DNA of 64,000 nt, taken from Asterochloris sp. CNOR1 (taxonomy: Eukaryota > Chlorophyta > Trebouxiophyceae > Trebouxiales > Trebouxiaceae). The notes under the pieces are model-generated. The model saw only the letters and a program-made list of their open reading frames with translations, was not told the DNA's origin and did not search any database. The position numbers were made by a program, and so were the translations under genes. The stretch is from NCBI GenBank assembly GCA_963969365.1, contig OZ017757.1, positions 496,001-560,000 on the forward strand. The letters are read 5' to 3'. Below, one piece after another: positions 21,037-32,400 of this stretch; position 1 is the stretch's first letter; each line of letters opens with the position of its first letter.

Positions 21037-21881
21037 TCACCGGGCGACGGCCGGTGTGAGTCCCACTGTGATCGGGACCCTGACCGGCAGCAGGGCTTTG
21101 TTGCACAGGAACGCGAGTGCAACTGTGGAGCCAGGTCCAGACAGCAAGTTGGCGAACCAGCCCCGCTTGTCGCTGTCGCCATCCTCCTTCACAGCCTTGT
21201 CTGTAGCGCAGGCAGGCAGGTGCTGAGAGCAACTGAAGCAGCACAGCTGTCTGGCAAGCCCAGCCACAACAAGCGTCAGCCTGCATTGCGCTTTCGGCAG
21301 AGCAGGAAGTGCCCCAACATGAGCACTACAGTAAAGAGGCTGCGCTGGGGTGCATGCAGCATCAATCAATTTGCAGGGTGTATGAAGGATGCTGGCAGCT
21401 GTCTGGCAGTGCTGCAGCTGAGGGCACTGCCCTGGATGGTGCCCATGCTCCAACAGCCCCAGCATACTGTATGGTGTATAAGGCACCACTTTGACATCTT
21501 TGTACTGTAAGTAAAGGACGGCGCATGACCCATTGAACTCAGCAGCCATGGCAGAGGCGTGGCATCACAGCTCCATGCAGTGTGCCAGAACCAGGACCAG
21601 GCGGCAGGCAGTGCGGAGCTGAGGAGAAGCCTTTACCTGAAAGCAGGCCATACTGGGAGAGCAGCTTGTGAGGGTCCAGGCCCCTTTCAATGGCAACATA
21701 CAGGCCTGCAGCAGTGGGGACCAAAGTGGTGCTGCTGCACAGCTCTGCAGCACTGCAAGCACCCAGCCTCATGCATCGGCCTGCCTGTAAAAGAGGCTGT
21801 GTACACTGCCAGGTGCACGCCCACGGCTGTCCGGCCATACTGCTTGAAGAGCTGTTGGATGCGACCGGTTGACTGTGGCAT
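21037..21881 (-). CDS. FAM210/DUF1279-like organellar membrane protein (109 aa core)
   Basis: Exons 21881-21785, 21705-21637 and 21200-21037 join in phase. They read MPQSTGRIQQLFKQYGRTAV, GVHLAVYTASFT, GLYVAIERGLDPHKLLSQYG, DSDKRGWFANLLSGPGSTVA and CNKALLPVRVPITVGLTPAV, then a stop. Known: DUF1279/FAM210 domains begin with an LFKEYG-type helix, have YVAIE near the middle and end with a hydrophobic segment followed by (R/K)VP(I/L)T..LTP; members sit in mitochondrial or plastid membranes. The model is barely the domain length, so a transit-peptide exon may lie upstream. The first intron uses a GC donor (ACAG|GCAGGC). The gene is divergent from the PPR gene, so the region 21882-22103 probably serves both promoters. 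Confidence 0.78.
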
Positions 21882-22103
21882 TTCAGGACTTCCTCAGGTG
21901 CCTGCCTGAGGCATCATGCTGCACCCAGCTTCGAACCAATGATTTTCCACAATGAGTGCTGCCCTTTCACGGCTGGTTCCACTGGTTGCTGCCGCGCTCC
22001 TGTCAAGTGAGCAGGAACTGGGCTGGCGGAGGGCAGTGGAGTGGAGCACGTGAAATTGCTTCCCTCAACTTCAGTGACTATCCACAGCTCAAGTTCCCAC
22101 GGC

Positions 22104-23321
22104 ATGCCCTGCCTTGTGCACACTTCAGTGGTATGGCCATGCAGACCAAGGCCTCAGACACCGGATCTGCAAGATTCACAGGCGGCAAGGGGAGCTGTGC
22201 TGCATGGCAGGCCAGGCAGAAATCAGTGTAGACTTGAATGCCATGCAGTGCAGGTGAGTTTCCTGTGCATGGCCTCTGCCATCTTGGCCCTTCAAGTCTT
22301 AGCGGCTCTGTCTTCCCGCAGGCTGCTGAGGCTGACAATGCACGGCAGATACTGGCTGACACCACAAAGAGAATCAGCCTCCTAGGGAAGCAGGGGAAAG
22401 CGCGGGAGGCTGTGAAGCAGTTAGCAGACATGGCGCGGCAGCATGGCGTGCAGCCAGACACCCAGGCTGCCACAGCCCTGCTGGCAGCCTGCTGCAGGAA
22501 CAGGCAGGTGGACCTGGCTCGCTCAGTCTTTGACGAGCTGTTTGGTGAGCCTGGCTGGTGCTGACTTGGCCAATGGTCCCCCTCTGGCTGCTTCTGCTGT
22601 GTACCTGGTCTATGCAGCTACTATGCTGTGCACCATGGCCGTCAGGTCTGACAGATCTGATTGCATGAGATGCCTGCCTGCAGGAAATGCCAAGTTCCTG
22701 ACGGCAGATGATGTCACATTTGCGGTGCTTGTGCGGGGCTATGGCAGCTGCCAACCCCCCGACTGGTCGGCAATCAGCCTGCTGCTCAACACAATGGAGC
22801 AGCAGTACCAGTGCAAGCCCGGCATAGGTGCGCAGTACAGAGGAGCATATGTACAGCTATGTGCCATGAAGCAGACCAAGGCCCCATATCAATAAGGCTG
22901 GCATCATCTCTCCTTGCCCAAGCTGTTCCTGCTCAAGCAGCCCCTGGCTGTGAGTTGCCAGGCTGCAGCCCTGTTTTGCTGCATGTGCTGCCATCCAAGA
23001 GAAGCAGGCCCCCGCAAGCCAGCTCCTCAGGCATCATTGCTCAAGCTGCCACCTACCACATCTCAATCAAATTGCCAGGGGGCACTGGTTTCCACCTGTC
23101 TTCAAGCAGTCCTGGGCCTGCCTGCAGCGGTGTACAATGCCCTGCTGGAGGCGTGTGTGCAGAGCCGGGATGAGGAACGGGGCACAGCTATCATTGAAAG
23201 GATGAGGGCAGCGGGGGTGAACCCCAATGAGTTCACCTTCAGAGCCGTAGACAAGCGCAAGGTCCTCAGGCGCCAGATTTCTCGCCTTTTTTCTGCTCAA
23301 CAGTCAGATGATGAACTTTAG
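22104..23321 (+). CDS. Pentatricopeptide repeat (PPR) protein
   Basis: Exons 22104-22253, 22322-22544, 22684-22827 and 23128-23321 join in phase (about 237 aa from the first ATG; the frame is open upstream to 22011, so another start or exon is possible). Repeat-like units: GKQGKAREAVKQLADMARQH followed by GVQPDTQAATALLAAC; NRQVDLARSVFDELFG; DVTFAVLVRGYG; and VYNALLEACVQSRDEERGTA with IIERMRAAGVNPNEFTFRAV. Known: PPR proteins are helical-repeat proteins that bind RNA, usually in plastids or mitochondria. The N-terminus is rich in Arg, Ser and Gln with few acids, as in a transit peptide. With only about three or four motifs it is short for the family. Confidence 0.75.
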
Positions 23322-23536
23322 CAGCCTCAGGCCTCTCCCTGTCCTGTGACATACCTCAGCGAGGAGGACTACGGCCCGCAGTCCATAACAGACTGGCAAC
23401 TGCCTATTGCATGCTGCAGAATGATTTTGTGAGCACATGTAGCGCATCATGAAATTAGTCCTAGGGTTGAAGCACTGATGAAATGAAGAGGAGCCGCAGA
23501 CAAACAAGAACAGGACAGCAGTGGTCACAGCATCCG

Positions 23537-26480
23537 TCATCTAGACGCCTTGATCTTGGGAGAGAAGGGCTGTGTGCGGCTGCCATCATGGCTGCCAGGG
23601 TAGGGCAAGGTGGTTGCCAAGGGACTTCTGGCCCCCAAACCACCCCCAGCTGGCGAAGTGGGGCTGCGGCCAGGAGAGCATGGGGACAGCCTCTGCTGCT
23701 GCCGCACGTCTGCTGTGTTCAGCCTGGGGACCAGGGGAGGACTGACTGGCGACTTCTTGCCCTGCTGTGGGCGACCAAACGTGCTGTCAAATCGGGGGAC
23801 CACATCCTCAGTGCGCTGCCGCTGCAGGGCTGCCTTATTGCTGCCAGGCAGCCCGCCCTTGACCCTTGCCTGCAGCTGGGCAAAAGTAGCCTCTCGGCAG
23901 CCTTCCTGAAGGTCGCTGAGGACTACTGATGTCACCGAGTGGGTGCTCAGGACTGCTCCAAAGCTGCTGGGCAGCCCAGCCCTGAGCCCCTCCTAGCGGC
24001 AGCCAACTCAGCCTATACCACACCAGAGTAGCAGGGCAGGCATGTGCCAGCTGAGAGCATGCGCAGGGCTGGCTCAATGCTGCCATGCAGCCTGCACCTG
24101 TGCCTGCAGCGCGGCGCAAGCCTGCACTTTGCTGCTGACTCTGCTTGGACCTGCGGGCTCATGAGTCAATGGCATGGGTGTGCAGCACCCTGAGGCAATT
24201 CAGCGGCTCCAGGGCATCATCCCTGTCATGCACTGCATGCTCACTTGTGGCTGAAAGTTGCAGCTGTCCCAGCCAGTCACGGCAAAGCCAGCCCTGACTG
24301 GTACCGCAGCGCTTGTGGCCCCTCTGGTTGCCTAGCCCACCTGCTTATTGGCAGCCACCTCCACTTCCGCGGCTGCCGCCTGCAGCGAGGGCGACTGCAA
24401 CCCTGCCTGATGTGAAACTTGCTGCAGCAACTGCGCCTGCGGCGCTGCCTGCAGCCATGGCTTGGGCTGGGGGCTGGTAGCAGACCGCGCTGATGCCTGC
24501 AGGCAAGGATGACATCGATGCTGCCAAGCAGGTCACCACAATTTTGGCAGCAGTCCAAGTGAGGTTGACATCCACACCTATGCAGACTCACAGCTCTCAC
24601 AGCTTGCAGTCACAGATTGCAATCGCAGTTTGCTTACAGCGCCAGCATTGCTCCACATAGCAGAAGCTGAACGGCTGAGCCAGCATGACAGGGTCAGGAT
24701 GTCTCAGTCTGACATTCAGAGCAGGTGATAACCACTGAATCCATCTCCTATCAGCATTTGGTGAAGTGTGGAGCCATCACTGCAGGGTGCGTCTGCAGTG
24801 CAGCTTACATGTGCTGACAAACTTGACAAGCGTGGAGCACTACATGTGTACCGCTGCCTGGGGGGGACTGCAGTGGCGGCTGGCCGCCAAGGGATTGCAG
24901 TTCGCCACCTCTGCTGACAAGCCAGCAGGCTCCCTGCCGCTGGGACCACACTGCTGAGCCATCAGAGTGGTTGCAGCCTCACAGTGAAAGGGTTCAGACA
25001 TGCTGACTATGCGGACAACATGTGGTAGCTCACCTGCGCCTATTGCTGGGGAGGGGCTGCGGGCTGGTCAGCCACTGCATGTCCCTCAGTGATGCCAACC
25101 GCCCAGCGCCCTCCCCGACAACAGGAGCTGAGCTGGGCCAGCACAGCAGGTCAGTCAGGGTGGCCTCGCACAATGCATCAAGCTGCAACCAGTGTGCACT
25201 GACGCACCTGTGCCCAGTGCTGGTGGGGGGGAGGCGGCGGCTGCGGGGAGCCTAGTTGCCAGGTGTGAGGTAGCGGGGGTGCTGTCACACTGGCAGCAGG
25301 AGAGGCTGGCATGCGGCTGTAGGTGTCCAGCCTACCCAGCCCATACTTCAGGGGGCTGCCCATGTACTCAGGGGAGTACTGCTCTGCAGGCAGGCAGGGC
25401 AGCAGTGCTAGGATAGCCTCACCAGTTCTGGGGTGACCGTAGGCTTGGCTGTTTTTGATGTTATTGTGGCCAGTCCCTGAGGGGGTTTTGCATGCTTGGC
25501 AGGGAAGCACAGCAGACAGGGTCCACATCACACTTCCAGGCTGCCCTATACTCAGAAATGAAATGCTCCTCAGGGACATAGTCTTGGGTTGCTCAGCCTG
25601 GAGGTCGGGGAAAGGCGGCCAGGGGGACAACTTAGTGTCCATGCAAGCTGCCTGCAAGCATACAAGCAGGTTATCTATGCAGGCACGTCCCAAGATTGGG
25701 CCAAAAGGCTGCAGCTCGCTGCAGGCTCCCGGTCTGCCTTAGAGTAGCTTCGCTGCACTGGCGAAAACATTACTCCACGTGAGCCAAGCTGCTGAAGTTC
25801 GATTGAGCGACTGCCAGCATGAACATGCTCACAAGGCCGCCTTCAGTCCACCTTGAAGCCTGCAACCCCCTCAGCAGCAAGCACTGCTCACCTGCGGAGT
25901 CCATCCTGTCGGACACGTTGCCGGCCGCAAGCAGGTGGCGCGCCTCGTATGGGGATGCAGGGCTTGGGGACCCCCTTGAAGGGGTCTGGCTGCGTAGCTG
26001 CTGTGGGGTGGCAGCCAGCATCAAGGCATTCTGGGCGCGCATGGTGGCTCGCTGGACCTGGAGGCAACAGGTTGCGTCAAGAAAGGCGAGGCCTGTGGAG
26101 CATGCTGCTTTTTTGAAGCGGCCCAGGCACAATGCCAGAGCCATCGTCACGGCGATCTGAGTGCGCAAGGTGGCACGCTGGGCCTTGAGCTAGGGCTGCC
26201 TCTGAGGCAAGATAAGGTCGTCAGGAACACAGGACGGGGTCATGCAATGTCATGCCAGTTTGCGCCTGCTGGCCCTGCTTGTCTAAGCAGGGCATGGCAG
26301 TCTGGCCCTGCGATGTTGCTTTCAGGGCCCAAAGCAGGCAAGGCAGACTGCAGCCAAAGCAGCTGCATGGCCAGGGAACCACAGGCAAAGTCAGGCCTAG
26401 GTGCTTGAAGTTGCACAAAATTCAGTACAGGCAGTGGGATCAGTGTGAGCTCTGCCGCCCAGCTGACAACTGCAAGCTGC
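23537..26480 (-). other. Low-complexity C-terminal tail exons of the PLAT gene
   Basis: Coding-like exons without a known domain: about 26150-25890 (QRATMRAQNALMLAATPQQL, SPSPASPYEARHLLAAGNVS), about 25415-25240 (EYMGSPLKYGLGRLDTYSRM), about 24510-24340 (Gln/Ala-rich, QVSHQAGLQSPSLQAAAAEV) and the last one 23935-23537 (SDLQEGCREATFAQLQARVK, RFDSTFGRPQQGKKSPVSPP, stop). Proline, serine and glutamine dominate, as in disordered tails. Joins between them are not resolved. Confidence 0.4.
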
Positions 26481-29400
26481 CGAGCGCTCACCTCGTGTGC
26501 TGCATGAGTGCGCGACAGGGTCTGAGGGGGGTACAGAGGTGGGTTGAGGGCCTGCTGCAGCTGCAGAATGCGGTGGAAACCCGCCCGCTTGTTGATCCAG
26601 GTGTAGCAGCCAAAGATGTGGCACACGTTTGTGGGCAGATGTGTCACCTCAACATGCCTGCATTCAGAGTGACCGTGATGTGGGCCGCCGGATGTGCGCC
26701 ACACCATGTCTAGACAGGAGCTGGACCTCCACATGCTGCAGGCAGTGACACCTGGAGGAGGCAGAGCTTTCAGTATGTGCCAGAGCTCAAGGTCCTCTGG
26801 CGTGACATCGTCGGTTGGGACATGACTGTGGACAAGGAAAGGGCCACTTGCCAGATGACGTGGCCCAGATGACGCGGCCTGCACCAGTAGTTGCCAATGC
26901 CCCACTCTCATGCAGCCATCACTAGCAGTGCCAATCGCTAATTCATCTAAGTGTCACTGTTGAAGCAGCCTCTACCATTCAGGCCACTGCTGTGGTCCCT
27001 GACACAGTGACACTTGCGGTTTCAGCATCTGTGTTTCCTCAGAGGTCACCCTTGGAAGCAGCTCTGCCATTTCTATTTTCTACGGTCCCTCACACAGCCA
27101 CATTGGCAGTGTCAGCACATGCCCCACCTGAGGTGCCACCCTGGGAAGCAGCCTGCACCGTCAGTGCCCACCCGGAGCTCCTGCAGGGGCCCAACCCAAG
27201 GCAGCAGGGGGTAGGTGAAGGTGTCTGTCCGCCCCCGCTTGAAGCTGCGCTCAGTGGCTGCAGGGATAATGGCACCTGAGCTGGTCTGCTGGCCGATTAG
27301 CTCGAAGAAGACCTGCAGGAGGGAGCCATCAACTGTCAGCCTCAAGCAGCAGGCATGCCCTGCAGGACAGCTGTGCTGCTGCCCTGTGAGCTTGCAAAGA
27401 AGGTGCAGTCAACACGGTCAATATAGTTGCCTGGGAGCTTGCAAACGCAGCAGAATGGGGCCATTTCCTCTTGGAAAGGCCCATGCAGGTCCAGCATGCC
27501 CCACAGTCTGCTTGGTGATTGGCCCCGGCAACGCTTGGCCACCACTTCCAGGAGACTTTGTCAGATGTGAGACGAACCACCTCATCATTGGTTCCATGGG
27601 AAGGACCCCTCAGGCCGGGCAGAAGCGCTCGGCAAATTGGGCTTATACACAGAAGCCATGCTGCACCCACAAGTCAAGACAGAAGTGATCAGTGCCCTCA
27701 CCTGGGAATTTGTCCCGCTGAAGCAGCCATTGGCTGTGAAGAATGTGACTCGATAGCCTGCACCATCCCCTGAATCCCATGCGTTGCCCTCGCTAGGAGC
27801 CAGATCCACCTCTCCCTGCAGGCAGCGAAGCGGTGGATGGAGCCACCTCAGCTGCCCAGTCAGATGGCAAAGGCCCACCAGCTTGCAACCAGGCATGCTT
27901 TGCAGCATGCTGCTGACCAGCCTGGCATTGCAGAGGCTGGTCAGCACTTTCAGAGGCTGGGGGCCTGCAGCTGCTGCTGATGACCGCCAAGGCAAGACGC
28001 CTGCCCCCATGCCAGGTGACCACTCACCCCAAAGTCCTGTCGGGCATGAGTTGACCCTAGAGCGTCCACGACCCCTGCGGCTGAGTGCAGTACCTTCACC
28101 ACCTCAGGGCCATCCAAGCGGTCCACCCACCTGCAGGCATCGCACATTCGACCAGAATCTCTGTGCTCCTTGCCAATTCAACAAGGCAGTCAAGCGCATC
28201 TGCTAGACCAGGCCCTGGCCCCATGTGCAGGCAGTCGTTTTGCCTCACAATGGGCGTCCTGCTTAGCTGGTCCAGCAGCCTCAGGAATGGCAGCTGGGCA
28301 GAGGGGCAGAGCAGGTGTTGGTGGTGCAGCCAAGGCTGTTAAACCCCACCTGTTGCATTTGAAGGTTGCTGTCTCGCCAGTGGTCAAGTTGGTTACCCTC
28401 ACCCACTCCAAGTGCCACCTGTCCCTCTCATCTTGCCCATCGTGACCAATGTCCACCTGCAGATGCATAGGTGGGCACTCTGCGGCTTCTGCGGCACCAC
28501 AGCTTTAGGTTCGCACACAAGGGACAGCGCACAACGCTGCTTTATGCCTGCCCAGGCCTATCCCTGCATTGGTTACCACCTGCACAAAAATTTCAACGCT
28601 TCCAAAATGCAATGACACAGCCTGCAGCAGCAACACGTCCAACAATGTGTTGAACAGATCAGAGGCAGCTTGAGCAGCACTCCCTGGCCAAGCTTCCCCC
28701 TCTCCCCGCCTCCCCCTACATGTACTGTTGCTTGACAGACACCATGAGTTGTATTGCTCCAGCCAGCCACTCGCCTGTTCGATGGGCCCCACATCTGGCA
28801 GCTGGTCAATGGTAAATGAGTCCAGCTGGCCCTCCCGGAAGTTGTCATCGTCATTGATCAGCTCGCAGGGACCTGCAGGCCGCAGGGTACAACCTGCATT
28901 GTATGTGTGGAGCCACCCTATGCTGGCAAGCTTGCGGGCTGCAGCACCCAACAGGTATGGACTACATTCATCAAGAAACCCTGGCAAAGTCCAGCATGGC
29001 TTTGGCAGCCACACAGCTGCCACCAGCAGCCAGCTCCATCCCAGAAGAAAAAGCAGGGCCAATCAGGATACAGCCCTGACACAGCGATGTCGCCTGCGCT
29101 GCAAACAATTCTGGTGGCCCAGCATGTCAGCTGGTCCTGCAACAAGCAGCACAAGTGCCCCACAATGCCTCCAAGAGGCCCACCTGCCTCTCCCCCAGGA
29201 CCGTAGATGGTGGCAGCCGCATTCGCTGTGGTGCCAGCCCCTCTGAAGTCGCTGGTCTGCACTTCTATACGGTAGGTGCACAGGGTGCTGTCCAGTCCTG
29301 TCTCCTCCTGCAGGCCCAACAGCAGGAAGTGAGGCATGTCGCTGAAGGATGGAACCTTTTGCAAATTCTGTGCTCCTCACAGCACGCATGACTCAGCATC

Positions 29401-32400
29401 TCTGGCACCAGGGGCTGACTTTTACTATGCACCATTGTTTAGACTGAGCCACCAGTTGCTGCCGCACAAGTACTGTGCAGATCAGGCAGGAGAGCTGCTC
29501 AACAACCGGGCTAGGCATGCAAGACTGTGCCACACAGATGTAGCCCAGCGCATTGCAGCATGTAGAGAAACAGAGCAAGAAACGCACACAAAGAGCAGCA
29601 GGCCAACTGGCCACTTCTGGCAGCTGCAACCCAGCCAGGGTGTGGATGCTTTGCCACAGAAACAGACGCAGTATGGGCACTGACCAGGCTTGGCATGGAT
29701 GAGACATAGAAGACACGCTCCACAGCTCCGTCCCCAGAGGTGGCATCAAACCAGGCGTTGCAGTTGAACACTGCCGTCTCATCTGTGGCCTCGTTGTACA
29801 CCTCCACCCTGCTCAGGTGCCAGGACGACCCTACTCCTGCAGATGCATGGTGGTGGCTGCATCTGTCCACACTTGCCCCTGCCCACGCAGGCGGGCCTGT
29901 TTTGCTGCACGGACTTGCTGATGCCTGCATTCTGCCTGCTGTTGCTGCGATGCACGTGAGGAGCCACCACATGCTGACTTTGACACACTGGCACAGATCA
30001 GTGTAGGTCAGGAAGGTAGCCCTCACCTCTGTCATCGTGCCCAATCCTGATGCGCTCCATGGGCCCGACGCTGGGAGCCTCTATGAAACAGGTCTCCACA
30101 CTGCCGCGGGCAAAGCCAGTCTTGCCAGCGTCCAGCGTGTGGGACCCTGTGTCCCCTTGGGCTCCATACACGACAATGTGGGCTGTGCAGGTGGTGCCTG
30201 CCCCAGCCAAGTCGCTGGTGTGCACCGTGACATGGTAGACTGCCAGGTCTGCCCCAGGCTGCAGCACAACAGGTGCAGGGACCTTGAGACAACCTCAAGG
30301 TTGTGGGCTGTGCAAGTGACACTGGCTCTGCCAGGTCACGTGGCATGATTTTGAGACGTGCCCTGGGCGGCAGCCTGCGCAGCACAGCTGCAAAGGACCT
30401 GGGCTGATGTGTGTGACCGGCTGCAGCATACAAGACGGTAGCCAGGGGTATGCAGGTGTGTGGGCTGCCCTGACTGCAGCCCTTGTGTCTGTCCATGCAC
30501 AGGCAGCGCATCCCCAGCTTTCTTGACAGTATGCCCAGCTCTCTTTCAGTGTCCAAGCAGCTTCCATGAGGAGGGGCGGGCGTCAGGGTACAACAGGAGG
30601 CAGTCCCCCCTCAGAGGTCTGATGCGGTCCACTTGTGGGTGATGACAGCAGGAAACCCCAAAGCAGCCCTCCTTAGAAACAAAGGCTGCCAACTTTCTTT
30701 GACCCTGCCAGGAAGCCACTTCTACCCATGAACAGTGCTCAGGCACTCCTCAGTCATGGTTCAAGTATGGGCCAGGTCAGACAACACACCTTGTGACCAG
30801 TCCATCCGTAGCGCATCACAGGCAGCCTTTGCAACTTAGATTAAGAGCAATACTGTACACGACCCTCTTGGCCTTGCCATGGGCCCGTGAACCTGCCCCT
30901 CTCAGTTGTCAATTACACACCTCCCACAGGGATTTGTGCTTAGGCAGCTCTTGATCAGGGCTGTCTCAACAGCTCACCACAGGCGACCTGCAAAGTTTAG
31001 CTAGCAACTGTGCACAGGCAGCCCACCTTAAGGGTCCTGACAGTGAGGCCATCCTCCCTGTTCTCATCCAGCCACCTCCCACAGGGGAACAGCCACTGGC
31101 GCCCTGTGGCTGTGTGGGTGACCACAACCTTTTTCAGGTGCCACCCGCTTCCCCACCCACGCCCATCATGCCCAATGGTGACCTGCTGCAGCTCGCCGAG
31201 ATCACGCAGCTGCAATGCGAAGGTGTCCGCCTGCAGGGTGCAGCTGACAGCTGACATCAGCTGCTTGACTGGACAGCTGTTTGAGTGCAAGATGATACTC
31301 TCGGCCAGTGATCAGCTGCTGCAGCTTGCACAAGGCTTCAAAGGGAAGATGGCAGGGCTGCACTGCATGGGCAGCATTCCCTTCCTGGTGCCGCATGCAG
31401 TCCTCAAGCAGCACTGTCTAGTGCTGGACTGCCCCAGCTCTTCACAACGAAGCTGGGAACAGCTGCTATCAAGGCCGAAGCAGGTAAATGACATGCTTGG
31501 CTGCCTGACAGCCATCACACAATTGCATGTGTGGCACAGTCACACCCGCACTTGCTAAACAGTCCAGAGCTGAACTGCAGCTGCTGGACGCCCCTGGCAC
31601 CAAAATGGTGTCACAGCTCTCTTGAGACACCAGCATTGCCGCATGGGGGCCTCACCTGGGCTCGCTGGAAGCTGGCGGCGCTGGAGTGGAGCTGCTGCAC
31701 TCCGCTGGCCCCCCTGTTGCCTTGGAGGTCCACCCACACTTGTGCAGTCGTGGCTGCGTTGCGCAAGTCGCTTGTTACAGTGGTGACCTGCAGGGTGTTG
31801 CGGCGCCGATGTGACTCCCAGGGGGTGTCGACAGGTGGCCAAGTGGAGGCAAGTGCAGGCAAGTGCATTCTGCACCAGGCAGCATACTCAAGCTCCAGCC
31901 CTGATCAGAGGGCTGACGACAGGAAGGCATCCGAACAAGGAAAGCAGCTATGCCTTCGGGGGCCGCAAGAGTGGCAAATTACCTCATATGTGACCACAGC
32001 TGGGGCAGGGGCATGCCCGCCAGCTGGCGGCTCCAGAGGCAAGCGGCGCCCCAGGGGGAGCACCTGCCTCCAGTCAGTGCCACGGTCCAGACGGTGCCCA
32101 CAGGGGAAGTACCAGGTCCTGCCTGTGCCCTGATCCTGAACCTCGATGCCATGGAGGTGCCAGGCAGCCTCCTCACCCTGCAGGCAGAGTGGCGCTGGAA
32201 GTCTGGTAAGTCTGTCTGTGGTCTGTTCCTGCAACCAACATGGCATGAGGTTGCAAAGCAGCGGCCTCCCCCTCTGAGTCTTGATGCGATGGAGGTCTTG
32301 GGCAGCTACCCAACCCTGCAGGCAGATCGATCCATGTGAGGCTGATGCTGTTGCGGAGAGGCCATGTCCTTCACAGCAAGCGCTGCAGGCTGCAGCACCT

